Of a stretch of 64,000 bases of DNA, positions 6,815 to 15,837 are shown piece by piece; positions within the stretch are counted from its first letter, which is position 1, and the number at the start of each line of letters is the position of its first letter. The position numbers and the translations under genes were made by a program. Below the pieces are notes generated by a model that saw only the letters and a list, made by a program, of their open reading frames with translations, was not told the origin of the DNA and searched no databases. This stretch comes from Acidobacteriota bacterium (GTDB taxonomy: Bacteria > Acidobacteriota > Aminicenantia > Aminicenantales > Saccharicenantaceae): contig JBDKSB010000012.1 of assembly GCA_039683095.1 (NCBI GenBank), positions 993,846 to 1,057,845 of the forward strand, read 5' to 3'.

Positions 6815-9178
6815 CTAGAACTCCTGGTGCTCGGTGCGGCGGATGATCTCGTCCTGGAGCTCGGCGCCGCAGTCGACGAAGTAATCGCTGTAGCCGGCGA
6901 CGCGGACGATGAGGTCGCGGTATTTCTCCGGATGGGCCTGGGCCGCGCGCAGCAGCTCGGCCGTGACCACGTTGAACTGGATGTGGTGCCCCATCAGGCG
7001 GAAGTAGGCGCGCACCAGGTCCTTGAGCGCCCGCAGCCCCGCGTCGTCGGCCAGCAGCTGGGGCGTGAACTTCTGGTTGAGCAGCGTGCCGCCCGTGCGG
7101 ACGTGGTCGAGCTTGCCGAGCGACTTGATGACCGCCGTCGGGCCCTTGCGGTCGGCGCCCTGGACCGGGGAAACGCCTTCCGAGACGGGCTCGCCGGCCA
7201 GCCGGCCGTCGGCCGTGGCCCCGGTCATCCTGCCGAAGTAGATATGGCAGGTCGTGGGCAGGAGGTTGATCCGGTATGTCCCGCCGCGCGGCGTCGGCCG
7301 GCCGTCGACGGCCTCGAAATAGGCCTCGAAGACCCGCTTCATCAGGCTGTCGGCGTAGTCGTCGTCGTTGCCGAACTTGGGCGTCCGGTCGAGAACGAGC
7401 CGGCGCAGCCCGTCGTGCCCGGCGAAATTGTCCCGGAGCGCGGCCGTGAGCTCGTCCATCGTGAAGCGGCGGTGGTCGTAGACGTTGTAGCGGACGGCGC
7501 TGAGGATGTCGGTGATCGAGCCCAGGCCGACGCCCTGGAGGTAGTTCGAGTTGTAGCGGGCCCCGCCGGCGTGGTAGTCCCGGCCGTTCCGGACGCAGTC
7601 GTCGACGAGGACCGACAGGAACGGCGCCGGGAGATGCTCGGCGCAGAGCTTCTCGATGACGTTGCTGCCCCGGATCTTGATCTCGACGAAATGGCGGACC
7701 TGCCGGCGGTAGGCCTCGAAGAGCTCGTCGAAGGTCTCGAACGAGGCCGGATCGCCCGTCGCCAGCCCGATCCTCTTGCCCGTCCGCGGGTCGACGCCGT
7801 CGTTGAGCGTGATCTCGAAGACCTTGGGCAGGTTGAAATAGCCGGTCAGGATGTAGGCTTCCTTGCCGAACGCCCCGGCCTCGACGCAGCCGCTGCAGCC
7901 GCCGTCGCGGGCGTCGGCGACGCTCTTGCCCTCGCGGACGAGCTCCTGGACGATGGCGTCCGTGTTGAAAATCGAGGGCTGGCCGAAGCCGGTCCTGACG
8001 ATCCTGAGGGCCCGCAGCAGGAACGCGTCCGGCCCCTTGGCGCTGATCTGGACCATCGAGCTGGGCTGAAGGATGCGCATCTCCTCGATGACGTCGAGGA
8101 TGAGGTAGCTGAGATCGTTGACGGCGTCCGTCCCGTCCTGCTTCAGGCCGCCGAGGTTGATCAGGGCGAAATCGGTGTACGTCCCGCTCTCCTCGGCCGT
8201 GACCCCGACCTTGGGCGGGGCGGGCTGGTTGTTGAACTTGACCCAGAGGGCCTCGAGGAGCTCCCGGGCGCTCTCGTTCGTCAGCGTGCCGTCGGCCAGG
8301 CCCTTCTCGTAGAACGGCCAGAGGTGCTGATCGAGACGGCCGGGGTTGAACGAGTCCCAGGTGTTGTACTCGGTGATGACGCCCAGGTGGACGAACCAGT
8401 ACGTCTGGAGAGCTTCCCAGAAATCGCGCGGCGCCTCGGCCGGGACGCGGCCGCAGATCTCGGCGATGCGCTCGAGCTCGCCCCGGCGGACGCCGTCCCG
8501 TTCCAGCTTCGCCAGCTCGCGGGCCTTGTCCGCGTGGCGCCGGGCGAAGGCGATCAGGGCGTCGCAGGTCACGGCCATGGCCCTGAGCTCCTCCTGCTTG
8601 TCGTAGGCGTCCGGGTCGTTGAGGAAATCGAGCCCGGCCAGGGCGGAGGCGATGTCCTCCTTGAAGTCGTTCATGCCCTTCCGGAAAATCTTGCCGTCGC
8701 CGGCGGTGTGCCCGGGGGCCCGCTGCTCCATGAACTCGGTGAAGATCCCGGCCTCGTAGGCCGCGATCCATTCGGGCGTCATGGCCGCGAAGATGCGCTC
8801 GCGCTGGGACCGGCCCTTCCAGAACGGGATGATCTCGTCGGCGTAGACCCGGCGGGTCTCCTCGTCGGAGGCGAAGGCGGTCTTCTTCCGGTCGTTCAGG
8901 GTGACGAGGTCCTGGAGGGAGTGGATGCAGACCTCGGGATAGGTCGGGGTCGCCTTGGGGGCCGGGCCCCGCTCCCCGACGATGAGCTCGCCGTCATTGA
9001 AGACGATGGCCTTGTTTTCCAGGATGTGCTTGAAGGCCAGGGCGTGCCGCAGCGGCGCCGACAGGCCGCGCGTCTCCGGCCGTTTGTAGAATTCGGTCAG
9101 CAGCCGGGCCCGCTCGGCGCTGACCGTCGGCTTGGCCTCGAGCGTCTGCTGCCTGAGCTTCTGGATGCGTTCGTTCAT
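6815..9178 (-). CDS. hypD: trans-4-hydroxy-L-proline dehydratase (glycyl radical enzyme)
   Basis: A 787-residue glycyl radical enzyme with catalytic SGCVEAG (Cys431, Glu433) and the C-terminal radical loop RVAGYSDYF (Gly762). As I recall the Clostridioides difficile enzyme (789 aa), its residues H160, D278, S334, F340, C434, E436, Y450, T645 and G765 have counterparts here at H157, D275, S331, F337, C431, E433, Y447, T642 and G762, a constant offset of three. It should dehydrate hydroxyproline to pyrroline-5-carboxylate in the cytoplasm under anoxia. A strong ribosome site (GGAGG) overlaps the stop of the upstream activase gene, which ends two bases before this ATG. No proC-type reductase gene is in the window. 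The name is unrelated to the hydrogenase HypD. Confidence 0.9.
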   Translation of the reverse strand: MNERIQKLRQQTLEAKPTVSAERARLLTEFYKRPETRGLSAPLRHALAFKHILENKAIVFNDGELIVGERGPAPKATPTYPEVCIHSLQDLVTLNDRKKTAFASDEETRRVYADEIIPFWKGRSQRERIFAAMTPEWIAAYEAGIFTEFMEQRAPGHTAGDGKIFRKGMNDFKEDIASALAGLDFLNDPDAYDKQEELRAMAVTCDALIAFARRHADKARELAKLERDGVRRGELERIAEICGRVPAEAPRDFWEALQTYWFVHLGVITEYNTWDSFNPGRLDQHLWPFYEKGLADGTLTNESARELLEALWVKFNNQPAPPKVGVTAEESGTYTDFALINLGGLKQDGTDAVNDLSYLILDVIEEMRILQPSSMVQISAKGPDAFLLRALRIVRTGFGQPSIFNTDAIVQELVREGKSVADARDGGCSGCVEAGAFGKEAYILTGYFNLPKVFEITLNDGVDPRTGKRIGLATGDPASFETFDELFEAYRRQVRHFVEIKIRGSNVIEKLCAEHLPAPFLSVLVDDCVRNGRDYHAGGARYNSNYLQGVGLGSITDILSAVRYNVYDHRRFTMDELTAALRDNFAGHDGLRRLVLDRTPKFGNDDDYADSLMKRVFEAYFEAVDGRPTPRGGTYRINLLPTTCHIYFGRMTGATADGRLAGEPVSEGVSPVQGADRKGPTAVIKSLGKLDHVRTGGTLLNQKFTPQLLADDAGLRALKDLVRAYFRLMGHHIQFNVVTAELLRAAQAHPEKYRDLIVRVAGYSDYFVDCGAELQDEIIRRTEHQEF

Positions 9179-9180
9179 GG

Positions 9181-10107
9181 CTATCCTCCGCGCCGGACAT
9201 CGAAGCCCGCCCCGCGGAACGCGGCCTCGATCGCGGCCAGGCGTTCTTCGGACGGGGCCTCGAATTTCCGGAAATGGGATGCCTGGCCGATGCGGCCGGC
9301 CTTGTCGAGGCCGCCGGCATGGTAAGGCAGGAGAGCGATCCGCCGGATCGTTCCGAGCGACCGGACCAGGTCGATCGTCCGGCGGATATTGTCCTCGCCG
9401 TCGTTGACGCCGGCGATGAGCGGGATGCGGATCCAGACCTCGGGCCCGGCCGCGGCCAGGCGCCGGAGGTTGTCGAGGATGACGGCGTTCGAGACGCCGG
9501 CGTATTCCCGGTGAAGCGCCTCGTCGACGGCCTTGAGGTCGTAGAGGACGAGGTCGGCGCGGCGGACCAGGCGCTCGAACGGGGCGGCCGGCGCGAGGCC
9601 GGCCGTGTCCAGGGCCGTGTGATAGCCGTGCTCGCGGCAGGCGTCGAGGATGGCGCCGGCGAACCCGGCCTGGACGAGCGGATCGCCGCCGGACAGCGTG
9701 ACGCCGCCGCCCGACTGCTCGAAGAAGATGCGGTCCTTCTCGACCTCGGCCATGACCTCCCCGACGCTCATCCCGCGGCCGACGATCTGCATGGCGTCAT
9801 AGAGACAGGCCTCGGCGCAGCGGCCGCAAGCGTCGCACCTCGAGCGGTCGATGACGACCGCCCCCGCGGCGTCCTTGGAGACCGCGCCGGCCGGGCAGGC
9901 CCGCAGGCACGAGTAGCAGCGGACGCAGCGGGCCGGCCAGTGCATGAGCTCGGGGCCGGGATCGATGCTTTCGGGATTGTGGCACCAGAGGCAATGCAGG
10001 CCGCAGCCCTTTAGGAAGACGGTCGTGCGGATCCCCGGTCCGTCATGGATCGAGTAGCGCCTGATGTCGAAAACGCGGCCCTTCATGTCCGTGTCGTTTT
10101 GCGCCAT
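9181..10107 (-). CDS. hypE: Glycyl-radical enzyme activating protein (radical SAM)
   Basis: A 308-residue activase with the radical SAM signature CGLHCLWC near residue 33 and NPES after it, typical of the pyruvate-formate-lyase activase branch. An inserted ferredoxin domain has two clusters, CVRCYSCLRACP and CDACGRCAEACL, as in activases of dehydratase-type glycyl radical enzymes. It installs the glycyl radical on the adjacent dehydratase. It is the first gene of a two-gene operon; a good sigma-70-type promoter lies at 10170-10198. An in-frame ATG seven codons downstream is an alternative start. Confidence 0.92.
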   Translation of the reverse strand: MAQNDTDMKGRVFDIRRYSIHDGPGIRTTVFLKGCGLHCLWCHNPESIDPGPELMHWPARCVRCYSCLRACPAGAVSKDAAGAVVIDRSRCDACGRCAEACLYDAMQIVGRGMSVGEVMAEVEKDRIFFEQSGGGVTLSGGDPLVQAGFAGAILDACREHGYHTALDTAGLAPAAPFERLVRRADLVLYDLKAVDEALHREYAGVSNAVILDNLRRLAAAGPEVWIRIPLIAGVNDGEDNIRRTIDLVRSLGTIRRIALLPYHAGGLDKAGRIGQASHFRKFEAPSEERLAAIEAAFRGAGFDVRRGG

Positions 10108-10139
10108 GATCTTCGCCGATTCCCCATAACGTACTGACC

Positions 10140-10163
10140 GAGAATTACTTAATTGCTATTCTC
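10140..10163 (-). promoter_or_regulatory. Inverted repeat, possible operator of the hydroxyproline operon
   Basis: GAGAAT and ATTCTC are perfect 6-base arms separated by 12 bases in an AT-rich island. The repeat begins just downstream of the predicted -10 box, covering the likely transcription start, which is where a repressor would bind. No regulator gene is adjacent. Confidence 0.4.
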
Positions 10164-10169
10164 ATTTGT

Positions 10170-10198
10170 AATATATCAGATATCAGCAAGCATGTCAA
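10170..10198 (-). promoter_or_regulatory. Sigma-70-type promoter for the activase/dehydratase operon
   Basis: On the minus strand TTGACA (10198-10193) and TATATT (10175-10170) are separated by exactly 17 bases, close to consensus. The predicted start leaves a leader of about 55 bases before the activase ATG. The surrounding AT-rich stretch stands out against the GC-rich background. Confidence 0.75.
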
Positions 10199-10438
10199 GC
10201 TGTTTTTGGCCCCCCGCCCCGGGCCCCGGGCTCGAAGGCCGAGCCGCTCCCCGAGCCTGGGCAGGCCCGGGAGATCCGTGTTGTGGCGCCGGATTCGAGC
10301 GAGCGGTCGGCCGCCGCCGAGACCAAGCTCCGGGAACCCCGGCGCCTCGCCCTCCCGGGCGGCAGCGGCTGACGGATACGGAACTTTTCCGTACACATCG
10401 CCGCCGTTTTGATGTAAAAACATCCTCTGAGGAGCGCC

Positions 10439-11836
10439 ATGCAGGAACGTCCCTCCTATGATATGCGCTATGTCCGGACGGTGACCCTGGTCTCGGCCAT
10501 GGGCGGCCTGCTGTTCGGCTACGATTGGGTGGTCATCGGCGGGGCCAAGCCGTTCTACGAGAAGTTCTTCGGCCTGACCACGCCGGCCCAGATCGGCTGG
10601 GCCATGTCGAGCGCCCTCGTCGGCTGCCTCGTCGGCGCCCTCGTCGCGGGCGGCCTGAGCGACCGTTTCGGCCGCAAGAGGCTCCTCATCCTGGCGGGTC
10701 TGCTCTTCGCGGTCACCGGGGTCCTGACCGCGCTGGCCCCGACCTTCGCGTTCTTCGTCGCCAACCGCCTGCTCGGCGGCGTGGCCATCGGCCTGGCCTC
10801 CAACCTCTCCCCGCTGTACATCGCCGAGATCTCGCCCGCGGAGATGCGCGGGCGGCTTGTGTCCGTCAACCAGCTGACCATCGTCATCGGCATCCTGGCC
10901 GCCCAGGTCGCGAATTGGCTCATCGCCAGGCCGGTCCCGGCCGGCGCGACCGCCGCCGAGATCCTGGCCTCGTGGAACGGCCGGACCGGCTGGCGCTGGA
11001 TGTTCGGGGTCGAGGCCGCGCCGGCCTTCCTCTTCTTCGCCCTCATGTTCATCGTCCCGGAGAGCCCCCGCTGGCTGGTCAAGAACGGCCGGGCCGCCGA
11101 GGCCGAAAAGGTCCTGGCCCGGGTCGGCGGTCCGGGCTTCGCCGCCGGAGCTTTGGGCGAGATCCGGTCGACGCTCGCGGCCGGCGAGATCGGCCGGGTC
11201 CGCTTCCGCGACCTGCTCGAGCCCGGCCTGGCCCGGGTCCTCCTCATCGGCGTCGTCCTGGCCGTCTACCAGCAGTGGTGCGGCATCAACGTCATCTTCA
11301 ACTACGCCCAGGAGATCTTCACCGCGGCCGGCTACGGCGTCAGCGACGTACTCTTCAACATCGTCATCACCGGCGCCGTCAACCTGATCTTCACCCTGGT
11401 CGCCATCCGCCTGGTCGACCGGCTGGGCCGCAAGCCGCTGATGCTGGCCGGGTCGGCCGGCCTGGCGGTCGTCTTCGGGCTTATCGGCGCGAGCTACGCG
11501 GCCCACAGCCGGGGCCTGCACATCCTCCTTTTGGTTCTCTTCGCCCTGGCCCTCTACGCGGTCTCCCTGGCGCCCGTGACCTGGGTGCTGCTCGCCGAGA
11601 TCTTTCCCAACCGCATCCGCGGCGCGGCCATGTCGGTCTCGACCTTCGCCCTGTGGTCGGCCTGTTTCGTCCTGACCTACACCTTCCCCCACCTCAACAA
11701 GGGGCTCGGCCCGGCCGGGACGTTCTGGATCTATGCGGGGATCAGCGTCCTGGGGTATCTTTTCATCCGGTCCCGCGTCCGCGAGACCAAGGGCCGGACG
11801 CTCGAGCAGATCGAGCGCGAGCTCGTGGACCGCTAG
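10439..11836 (+). CDS. Sugar porter of the major facilitator superfamily
   Basis: A 465-residue, twelve-helix transporter of the XylE/AraE/GLUT type. Family signatures are present: GGLLFGYDWVVIGG in helix 1, GGLSDRFGRKR in the 2-3 loop, PESPRWLV before the central loop, DRLGRKPL in the second half, and the C-terminal RVRETKGRTLEQIE. It likely imports a hexose or pentose by proton symport; the exact sugar cannot be told. A ribosome site GAGGAG precedes the ATG, and a small hairpin (GATGT-N4-ACATC, 10411-10424) sits just upstream. A SpoIIM-like gene follows 15 bases later. Confidence 0.9.
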   Translation: MQERPSYDMRYVRTVTLVSAMGGLLFGYDWVVIGGAKPFYEKFFGLTTPAQIGWAMSSALVGCLVGALVAGGLSDRFGRKRLLILAGLLFAVTGVLTALAPTFAFFVANRLLGGVAIGLASNLSPLYIAEISPAEMRGRLVSVNQLTIVIGILAAQVANWLIARPVPAGATAAEILASWNGRTGWRWMFGVEAAPAFLFFALMFIVPESPRWLVKNGRAAEAEKVLARVGGPGFAAGALGEIRSTLAAGEIGRVRFRDLLEPGLARVLLIGVVLAVYQQWCGINVIFNYAQEIFTAAGYGVSDVLFNIVITGAVNLIFTLVAIRLVDRLGRKPLMLAGSAGLAVVFGLIGASYAAHSRGLHILLLVLFALALYAVSLAPVTWVLLAEIFPNRIRGAAMSVSTFALWSACFVLTYTFPHLNKGLGPAGTFWIYAGISVLGYLFIRSRVRETKGRTLEQIERELVDR

Positions 11837-11851
11837 CAAGGAGACGGCAGG

Positions 11852-12631
11852 ATGGACGAGGAGATCAGGCCGCGGACGGAGGAGCCGGTTCCCGTCCCGA
11901 CGAACCCGGGGCGGCCGGCCGGGCCGGTCAGGCGCCTTTACCGGGAAGAGAAGGAGGTCTGGCGCCGGCATTACCGGCGGCATTTCAAGTGCGCCGCCCG
12001 GGCCCTCGGGCTTGGCTTCGTCGCCGGATTCGTTTTTTTCATGCTCTGGCCGGCCGAGGAAAAGAAGGCGCTCGAATTCGTCGTCCGTTCGTTCAAGGAC
12101 ATCCCGCTCCAGGCTTCGCCGCTCGTCCTCGCCCTGACGCTTTTCTATCACAATACCCGGGCCTCGATCGTCGCCGTCAGCGCCGGGATCGTCCCCTTCC
12201 TCTCCCTCCCCATCCTCGACCCGGTCATCAACGGAGGGGTCCTGGGATTGCTCTGTTCGTTCTCCCGGCACCAGGGCCTGAACGTGCCCCGGCTCGTCCT
12301 GACCCAGATCCTGCCGCACGGCATCATCGAGCTCGCGGCCGTCCTCTACGCGACGAGCGTCGGGCTCTACCTTTCGGCGGGCATGGGGCGGAAGGCGCGG
12401 GCCGCCTGGCGGGCCCGGAAGCGGGCCCGGTCGGAAGGCGAGGCCGCGGAGCCGCGGCCGGCGGATGCGGCGGGCGGAGCCGGCCCGGAGCCGGCGGCGG
12501 AAGAGGCGGCCGCGGGGACGGGGGGCGCCGGCCTTTTCCGCGACGTCGTCCGTTCGTTCGTCCTGGTCGTCATCCCGCTGCTCTTCGTCGCGGCCTTCAT
12601 CGAAGGCTTCATCACGCCCCTTCTCAGATGA
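11852..12631 (+). CDS. SpoIIM/DUF95-family integral membrane protein
   Basis: A 259-residue membrane protein. The first 45 residues are charged and cytoplasmic, followed by a hydrophobic helix (LGLGFVAGFVFFML), a loop, two or three helices containing LPHGIIELAAV, a long Ala/Pro/Glu-rich cytoplasmic insert (about residues 175-225) and a last helix near the C-terminus. The HG(I/L)xE motif is the hallmark of the SpoIIM (stage II sporulation protein M) family, widely found in non-sporulating bacteria. Its role here is unknown. Co-oriented with the sugar porter and probably co-transcribed. Confidence 0.72.
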   Translation: MDEEIRPRTEEPVPVPTNPGRPAGPVRRLYREEKEVWRRHYRRHFKCAARALGLGFVAGFVFFMLWPAEEKKALEFVVRSFKDIPLQASPLVLALTLFYHNTRASIVAVSAGIVPFLSLPILDPVINGGVLGLLCSFSRHQGLNVPRLVLTQILPHGIIELAAVLYATSVGLYLSAGMGRKARAAWRARKRARSEGEAAEPRPADAAGGAGPEPAAEEAAAGTGGAGLFRDVVRSFVLVVIPLLFVAAFIEGFITPLLR

Positions 12632-12689
12632 CTGAGAGCGGCTCGACAGCGTCCGGGCTTTCGGCTATGCTCTCGAAGGGGAGGCTCCC

Positions 12690-13061
12690 ATGCGATTCAC
12701 CTTCGCCCACAACAACCTCAACGTCCTCGATCTCGGCGAAAGCCTGGCCTTCTACAAGGAGGCCCTCGGCCTCCAGGAGGTCCGCCGCCACGAGGCCGGG
12801 GACGGGAGTTTCGTCCTCGTCTATCTCGGCGACGGGCGCAGCGCCCACCGGCTCGAGCTGACCTGGCTCCGCGACCGGAAGCAGCCGTACGATCTGGGCG
12901 ACAACGAGATCCACCTGGCCTTCACGGTCGACGACTATCCGGCCGCGCTGGCCAGGCACAAGGAGATGGGCGCCGTCTGCTTCGAGAACCCGGGGATTGG
13001 CATCTACTTCATCGAGGACCCGGACGGCTACTGGCTCGAGATCCTGCCGGAGACGCGCTGA
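12690..13061 (+). CDS. Glyoxalase I-like VOC-family lyase
   Basis: A 123-residue vicinal-oxygen-chelate protein of normal glyoxalase I length. The four metal ligands of the family are all in place: His7, Glu56 (HRLELTW), His75 (EIHLAF) and Glu117 (YWLEILP). Lactoylglutathione-lyase activity, or the equivalent with another thiol, is therefore likely, detoxifying methylglyoxal in the cytoplasm. A GGGGAGG ribosome site precedes the ATG. It converges with the aldose 1-epimerase gene. Confidence 0.85.
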   Translation: MRFTFAHNNLNVLDLGESLAFYKEALGLQEVRRHEAGDGSFVLVYLGDGRSAHRLELTWLRDRKQPYDLGDNEIHLAFTVDDYPAALARHKEMGAVCFENPGIGIYFIEDPDGYWLEILPETR

Positions 13062-13076
13062 GCCGCGCCTCCGAAG

Positions 13077-14285
13077 CTATTTCCGGACCGGGACTCCCAC
13101 CGAGAGCTTGTGGACCGTGACGGTCCGGTACGTCTGCCCCGGCTCGAGGATGGTCGAGGGGAAGTTCGGGTGGTTCGGCGAGTCGGGGAAATGCTGGGTC
13201 TCGAGGCAGAAGGCGTAGTGCTTGCCGTAGGCGTGGCCGCCCTTGCCGATCACCGAGCCGTCCAGGAAATTGCCGGTGTAGAGCTGGATCCCCGGCTGGT
13301 CGGTCCAGATCTCCAGGATCCGGCCGCTCTCGGGCTCCTCGACGTGGGCCGCCAGGGCCAGCGTCCCGCCGCCGCTCCGGAGCACGAAGTTGTGGTCGTA
13401 GCCGCCGCCCTCGACCCGGGCGATCCGCTCGCCGATGGCGTGCGGGGCCGTGAAATCGAACGGCGTCCCGGCTACCGGGACGATCTCGCCCGTCGGGATG
13501 AGGGTCTTAGGCGAATCCACGGCCGTGATCTTGTCGGCCTCGAGCTGGAGCACGTGGCCCAGGATGTCGCCGCGGCCCTCGCCCTTGAGGTTCCAGTAGG
13601 CATGGTTGGTCAGGTTGACCGGCGTTTTCCTGTCGGTCGTCGCCTCGTAGCGGATCTCGAGCTCGTCCGCATCCGTCAGCGTGTAGATGACCGTGACCGC
13701 GAGATCGCCGGGGAAACCTTCCTCCCCGTCCTTGCTCAGATAGGAGAGCTTGACGCCCGTGCCGCGCTCGCCCTTGACCGCCTCGCCCTTCCAGACGACC
13801 TTGTCGAAGCCCCTGATCCCGCCATGGAGGGTGTTGCCGCTGTCGTTGGCGGGTAGCCGGTACTCGACTCCGTCCAGCGTGAACCGGGCCCCGGCGATGC
13901 GGTTGCCGTAGCGGCCGATGATCGCCCCGAAATACGGGTGGGCGCCGAGATACCCCTGCAGGTTGTCGAACCCCAGGTTGACGTCGGCCAGGACGCCGTT
14001 CCGGTCGGGGATCTCGAGCGAGACGAGGATGGCCCCGTAGGTCATGATCCGGGCCCGGAGCCCGTGCGCGTTCGTCAGGGTGAAGATCTCGACCGGCGTG
14101 CCGTCGGCCAGCTTCCCGAAATGTTCTCGTTTGGTCTTCATGGTCGCATCTCCTTGTCCAACGGGATCCGCCGCCGGAGCCGCCCCGCCGGCCGGAGCCG
14201 TGGGCTCCTGCTTGCAGGCCGGACCGGACAGGGCCAGGACGAGGGCCAGGGCCGCGGGGATGGCCCGTCTCATCGACGCTCTCAT
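13077..14285 (-). CDS. galM: Secreted aldose 1-epimerase (galactose mutarotase)
   Basis: A 402-residue protein: a hydrophobic signal peptide ending in a weak lipobox (SGPACK), a Pro/Ala-rich linker, then a full GalM domain. Family motifs are GRYGNRIA, NDSGNTLHGG, the catalytic-His segment NLTNHAYWNL, GGYDHNF and the catalytic-Glu segment FCLETQHFPDSPN. It interconverts alpha and beta anomers of aldoses, here outside the cytoplasm or anchored to a membrane. The start at 14285 is chosen because GGAGG lies at the right distance; longer upstream readings lack a ribosome site. Divergent from the kinase gene; the sugar porter nearby may use its product. Confidence 0.88.
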   Translation of the reverse strand: MRASMRRAIPAALALVLALSGPACKQEPTAPAGGAAPAADPVGQGDATMKTKREHFGKLADGTPVEIFTLTNAHGLRARIMTYGAILVSLEIPDRNGVLADVNLGFDNLQGYLGAHPYFGAIIGRYGNRIAGARFTLDGVEYRLPANDSGNTLHGGIRGFDKVVWKGEAVKGERGTGVKLSYLSKDGEEGFPGDLAVTVIYTLTDADELEIRYEATTDRKTPVNLTNHAYWNLKGEGRGDILGHVLQLEADKITAVDSPKTLIPTGEIVPVAGTPFDFTAPHAIGERIARVEGGGYDHNFVLRSGGGTLALAAHVEEPESGRILEIWTDQPGIQLYTGNFLDGSVIGKGGHAYGKHYAFCLETQHFPDSPNHPNFPSTILEPGQTYRTVTVHKLSVGVPVRK

Positions 14286-14451
14286 GTTCGCCTCCGAAGC
14301 GGAGATATTCCCCTCCATATGTATCCCAAACGGGGCCCGCGTTTCAACTGCCGCCCCGCGGAGAAAGGCGGGCACGGTTCGCCTCCCCCGCGGACCGCGG
14401 CCGCCGAACGTTGACCCCCTGTCCGCCGTATGGTATCTATTGGTGACTAGC

Positions 14452-15837
14452 ATGGTCGGCACGGTCCTCAAGCATTACCGGATCGAAACCCAGCTCGGCA
14501 AGGGCGGCATGGGCGTCGTCTACCGGGCCCGGGACCTCCGGCTGGACCGGCCGGTCGCCCTGAAGATGATCCCGCCGGGCCTGGTCGAGAGCCCGGAGCG
14601 GCGGAGCCGCCTGCTCCTCGAAGCCCGCTCGGCCGCCGCCGTTTCCCACCCGGCCATCGCCCAGGTCTACGACATCGACGAGGTCGACGGCAACCTCTTC
14701 ATCGCCATGGAGTACGTCGACGGCCGGACGGTCAGCCGGCTCATCGCCGACGGCGAGCTCGACCTCATGGGCGCCGTCGAGATCGCCCTCCAGGTCGCCG
14801 AGGGCCTGGCCAAGGCCCACGACGCCGGCATCCTCCACCGCGACATCAAGTCCGACAACATCATGGTCACCAGGGACGGCCACGCCAAGCTCCTCGACTT
14901 CGGCTTGGCCAAGCTCGTCGAGCCCGAGCCCGGCGAGCCCGTCTCGCCCGCCGAGCTGTCCCGGACGCTGACCCGGGGCCGGGTCCAGACCATCCCCGGC
15001 GCGGTCATGGGCACGCTCAGCTACATGAGCCCCGAGCAGGCCCGCGGCAAGGAGCTCGACAAGCGCAGCGACCTCTTCTCCCTGGGCATCGTCCTGTACG
15101 AGATGGTCACGTCGGAGCTGCCGTTCAAGGGCGAGACGCCACTCGACACGATGCACGCCATCGCCTACGAGGAGGCCCGGCCGGTGACCCTGGTCCGGCG
15201 CAACCTGACCCCCGAGCTCCACCGCATCATCTTCCGCTGCCTGCGCAAGAACCCGGAAGACCGCTACCCGGACGCCCACGCCCTGGCCGCCGACCTGCGC
15301 CGCCTGAAGCACGACCTCGAGACCGGAACGGCCGCCCGGCTGCCGGCTGGCGACCGCCTGCGCAATTGGGCCGAGCGGTGGAAGGCCTCCTTCCCCGGCG
15401 GCACAACTGGGATGATCGTGGTGCTGGCCGGCCTCGCCCTGGCCGCCCTCCTGGTCGCCTTCCACTTCGACCTGGGCGGCCTGATCGGCCCGGCCGTCCT
15501 CCTCCTTTTCCTGTACCGCTACGTGCGCAACCGGAAGAAGAGGCAGATCGCGGCCTTCACCCGAAAAGTGTCGAAGTTCCCGGAGGTCCGCCTGGTCGCC
15601 GCCCGCGGCGATCGGGTGACCGTGGTCGTGGACAAGGCCCCGGCCAAGGTTTACATCCGCATCACCGCCCTGGTCGACGATCTCAACCGCAGCCTGTTCA
15701 TCGGGAAGGACATCCAGGCCGAGATCCGGACGGACATCACGAACGGCGAGGCGACCTCCATGCTGACCCAGGTGGGCGTGCTCTACGCCCGCGAGGAGGC
15801 GGCCGGCGGCGCCGGGAAGCCGCTGTCGAAGGCCTAG
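14452..15837 (+). CDS. Membrane-anchored Ser/Thr protein kinase (Hanks type)
   Basis: A 461-residue protein with an N-terminal PknB-like kinase domain (about residues 8-280): glycine loop GKGGMG, Lys38 in VALKM, catalytic ILHRDIKSDN, DFG in LLDFGLAK and SPEQARGKELDKRSD. After it come a short linker, two predicted membrane helices (MIVVLAGLALAALLVAF, GPAVLLLFLYRYV) and a 100-residue cytoplasmic-looking tail with no PASTA or TPR sensor. The tail is unlike common kinase C-termini and I do not recognise it. No Shine-Dalgarno is evident. The stop codon TAG is shared head-to-head with the convergent gene in the palindrome CTAG. Confidence 0.92.
   Translation: MVGTVLKHYRIETQLGKGGMGVVYRARDLRLDRPVALKMIPPGLVESPERRSRLLLEARSAAAVSHPAIAQVYDIDEVDGNLFIAMEYVDGRTVSRLIADGELDLMGAVEIALQVAEGLAKAHDAGILHRDIKSDNIMVTRDGHAKLLDFGLAKLVEPEPGEPVSPAELSRTLTRGRVQTIPGAVMGTLSYMSPEQARGKELDKRSDLFSLGIVLYEMVTSELPFKGETPLDTMHAIAYEEARPVTLVRRNLTPELHRIIFRCLRKNPEDRYPDAHALAADLRRLKHDLETGTAARLPAGDRLRNWAERWKASFPGGTTGMIVVLAGLALAALLVAFHFDLGGLIGPAVLLLFLYRYVRNRKKRQIAAFTRKVSKFPEVRLVAARGDRVTVVVDKAPAKVYIRITALVDDLNRSLFIGKDIQAEIRTDITNGEATSMLTQVGVLYAREEAAGGAGKPLSKA

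Noticed and set aside
6815-9178. Pyruvate formate-lyase or glycerol dehydratase as identity of the glycyl radical enzyme
   Set aside because: Cys-Cys of PFL is absent (motif is GCVE), and substrate residues match the hydroxyproline enzyme instead.
6827-9325. Plus-strand open frame of 832 codons opposite the glycyl radical enzyme
   Set aside because: Composition is low-complexity acidic; the minus strand codes for an enzyme with complete active site.
10145-12319. Minus-strand open frame of 724 codons opposite the sugar porter
   Set aside because: No recognisable domain and antisense to a well-formed transporter.
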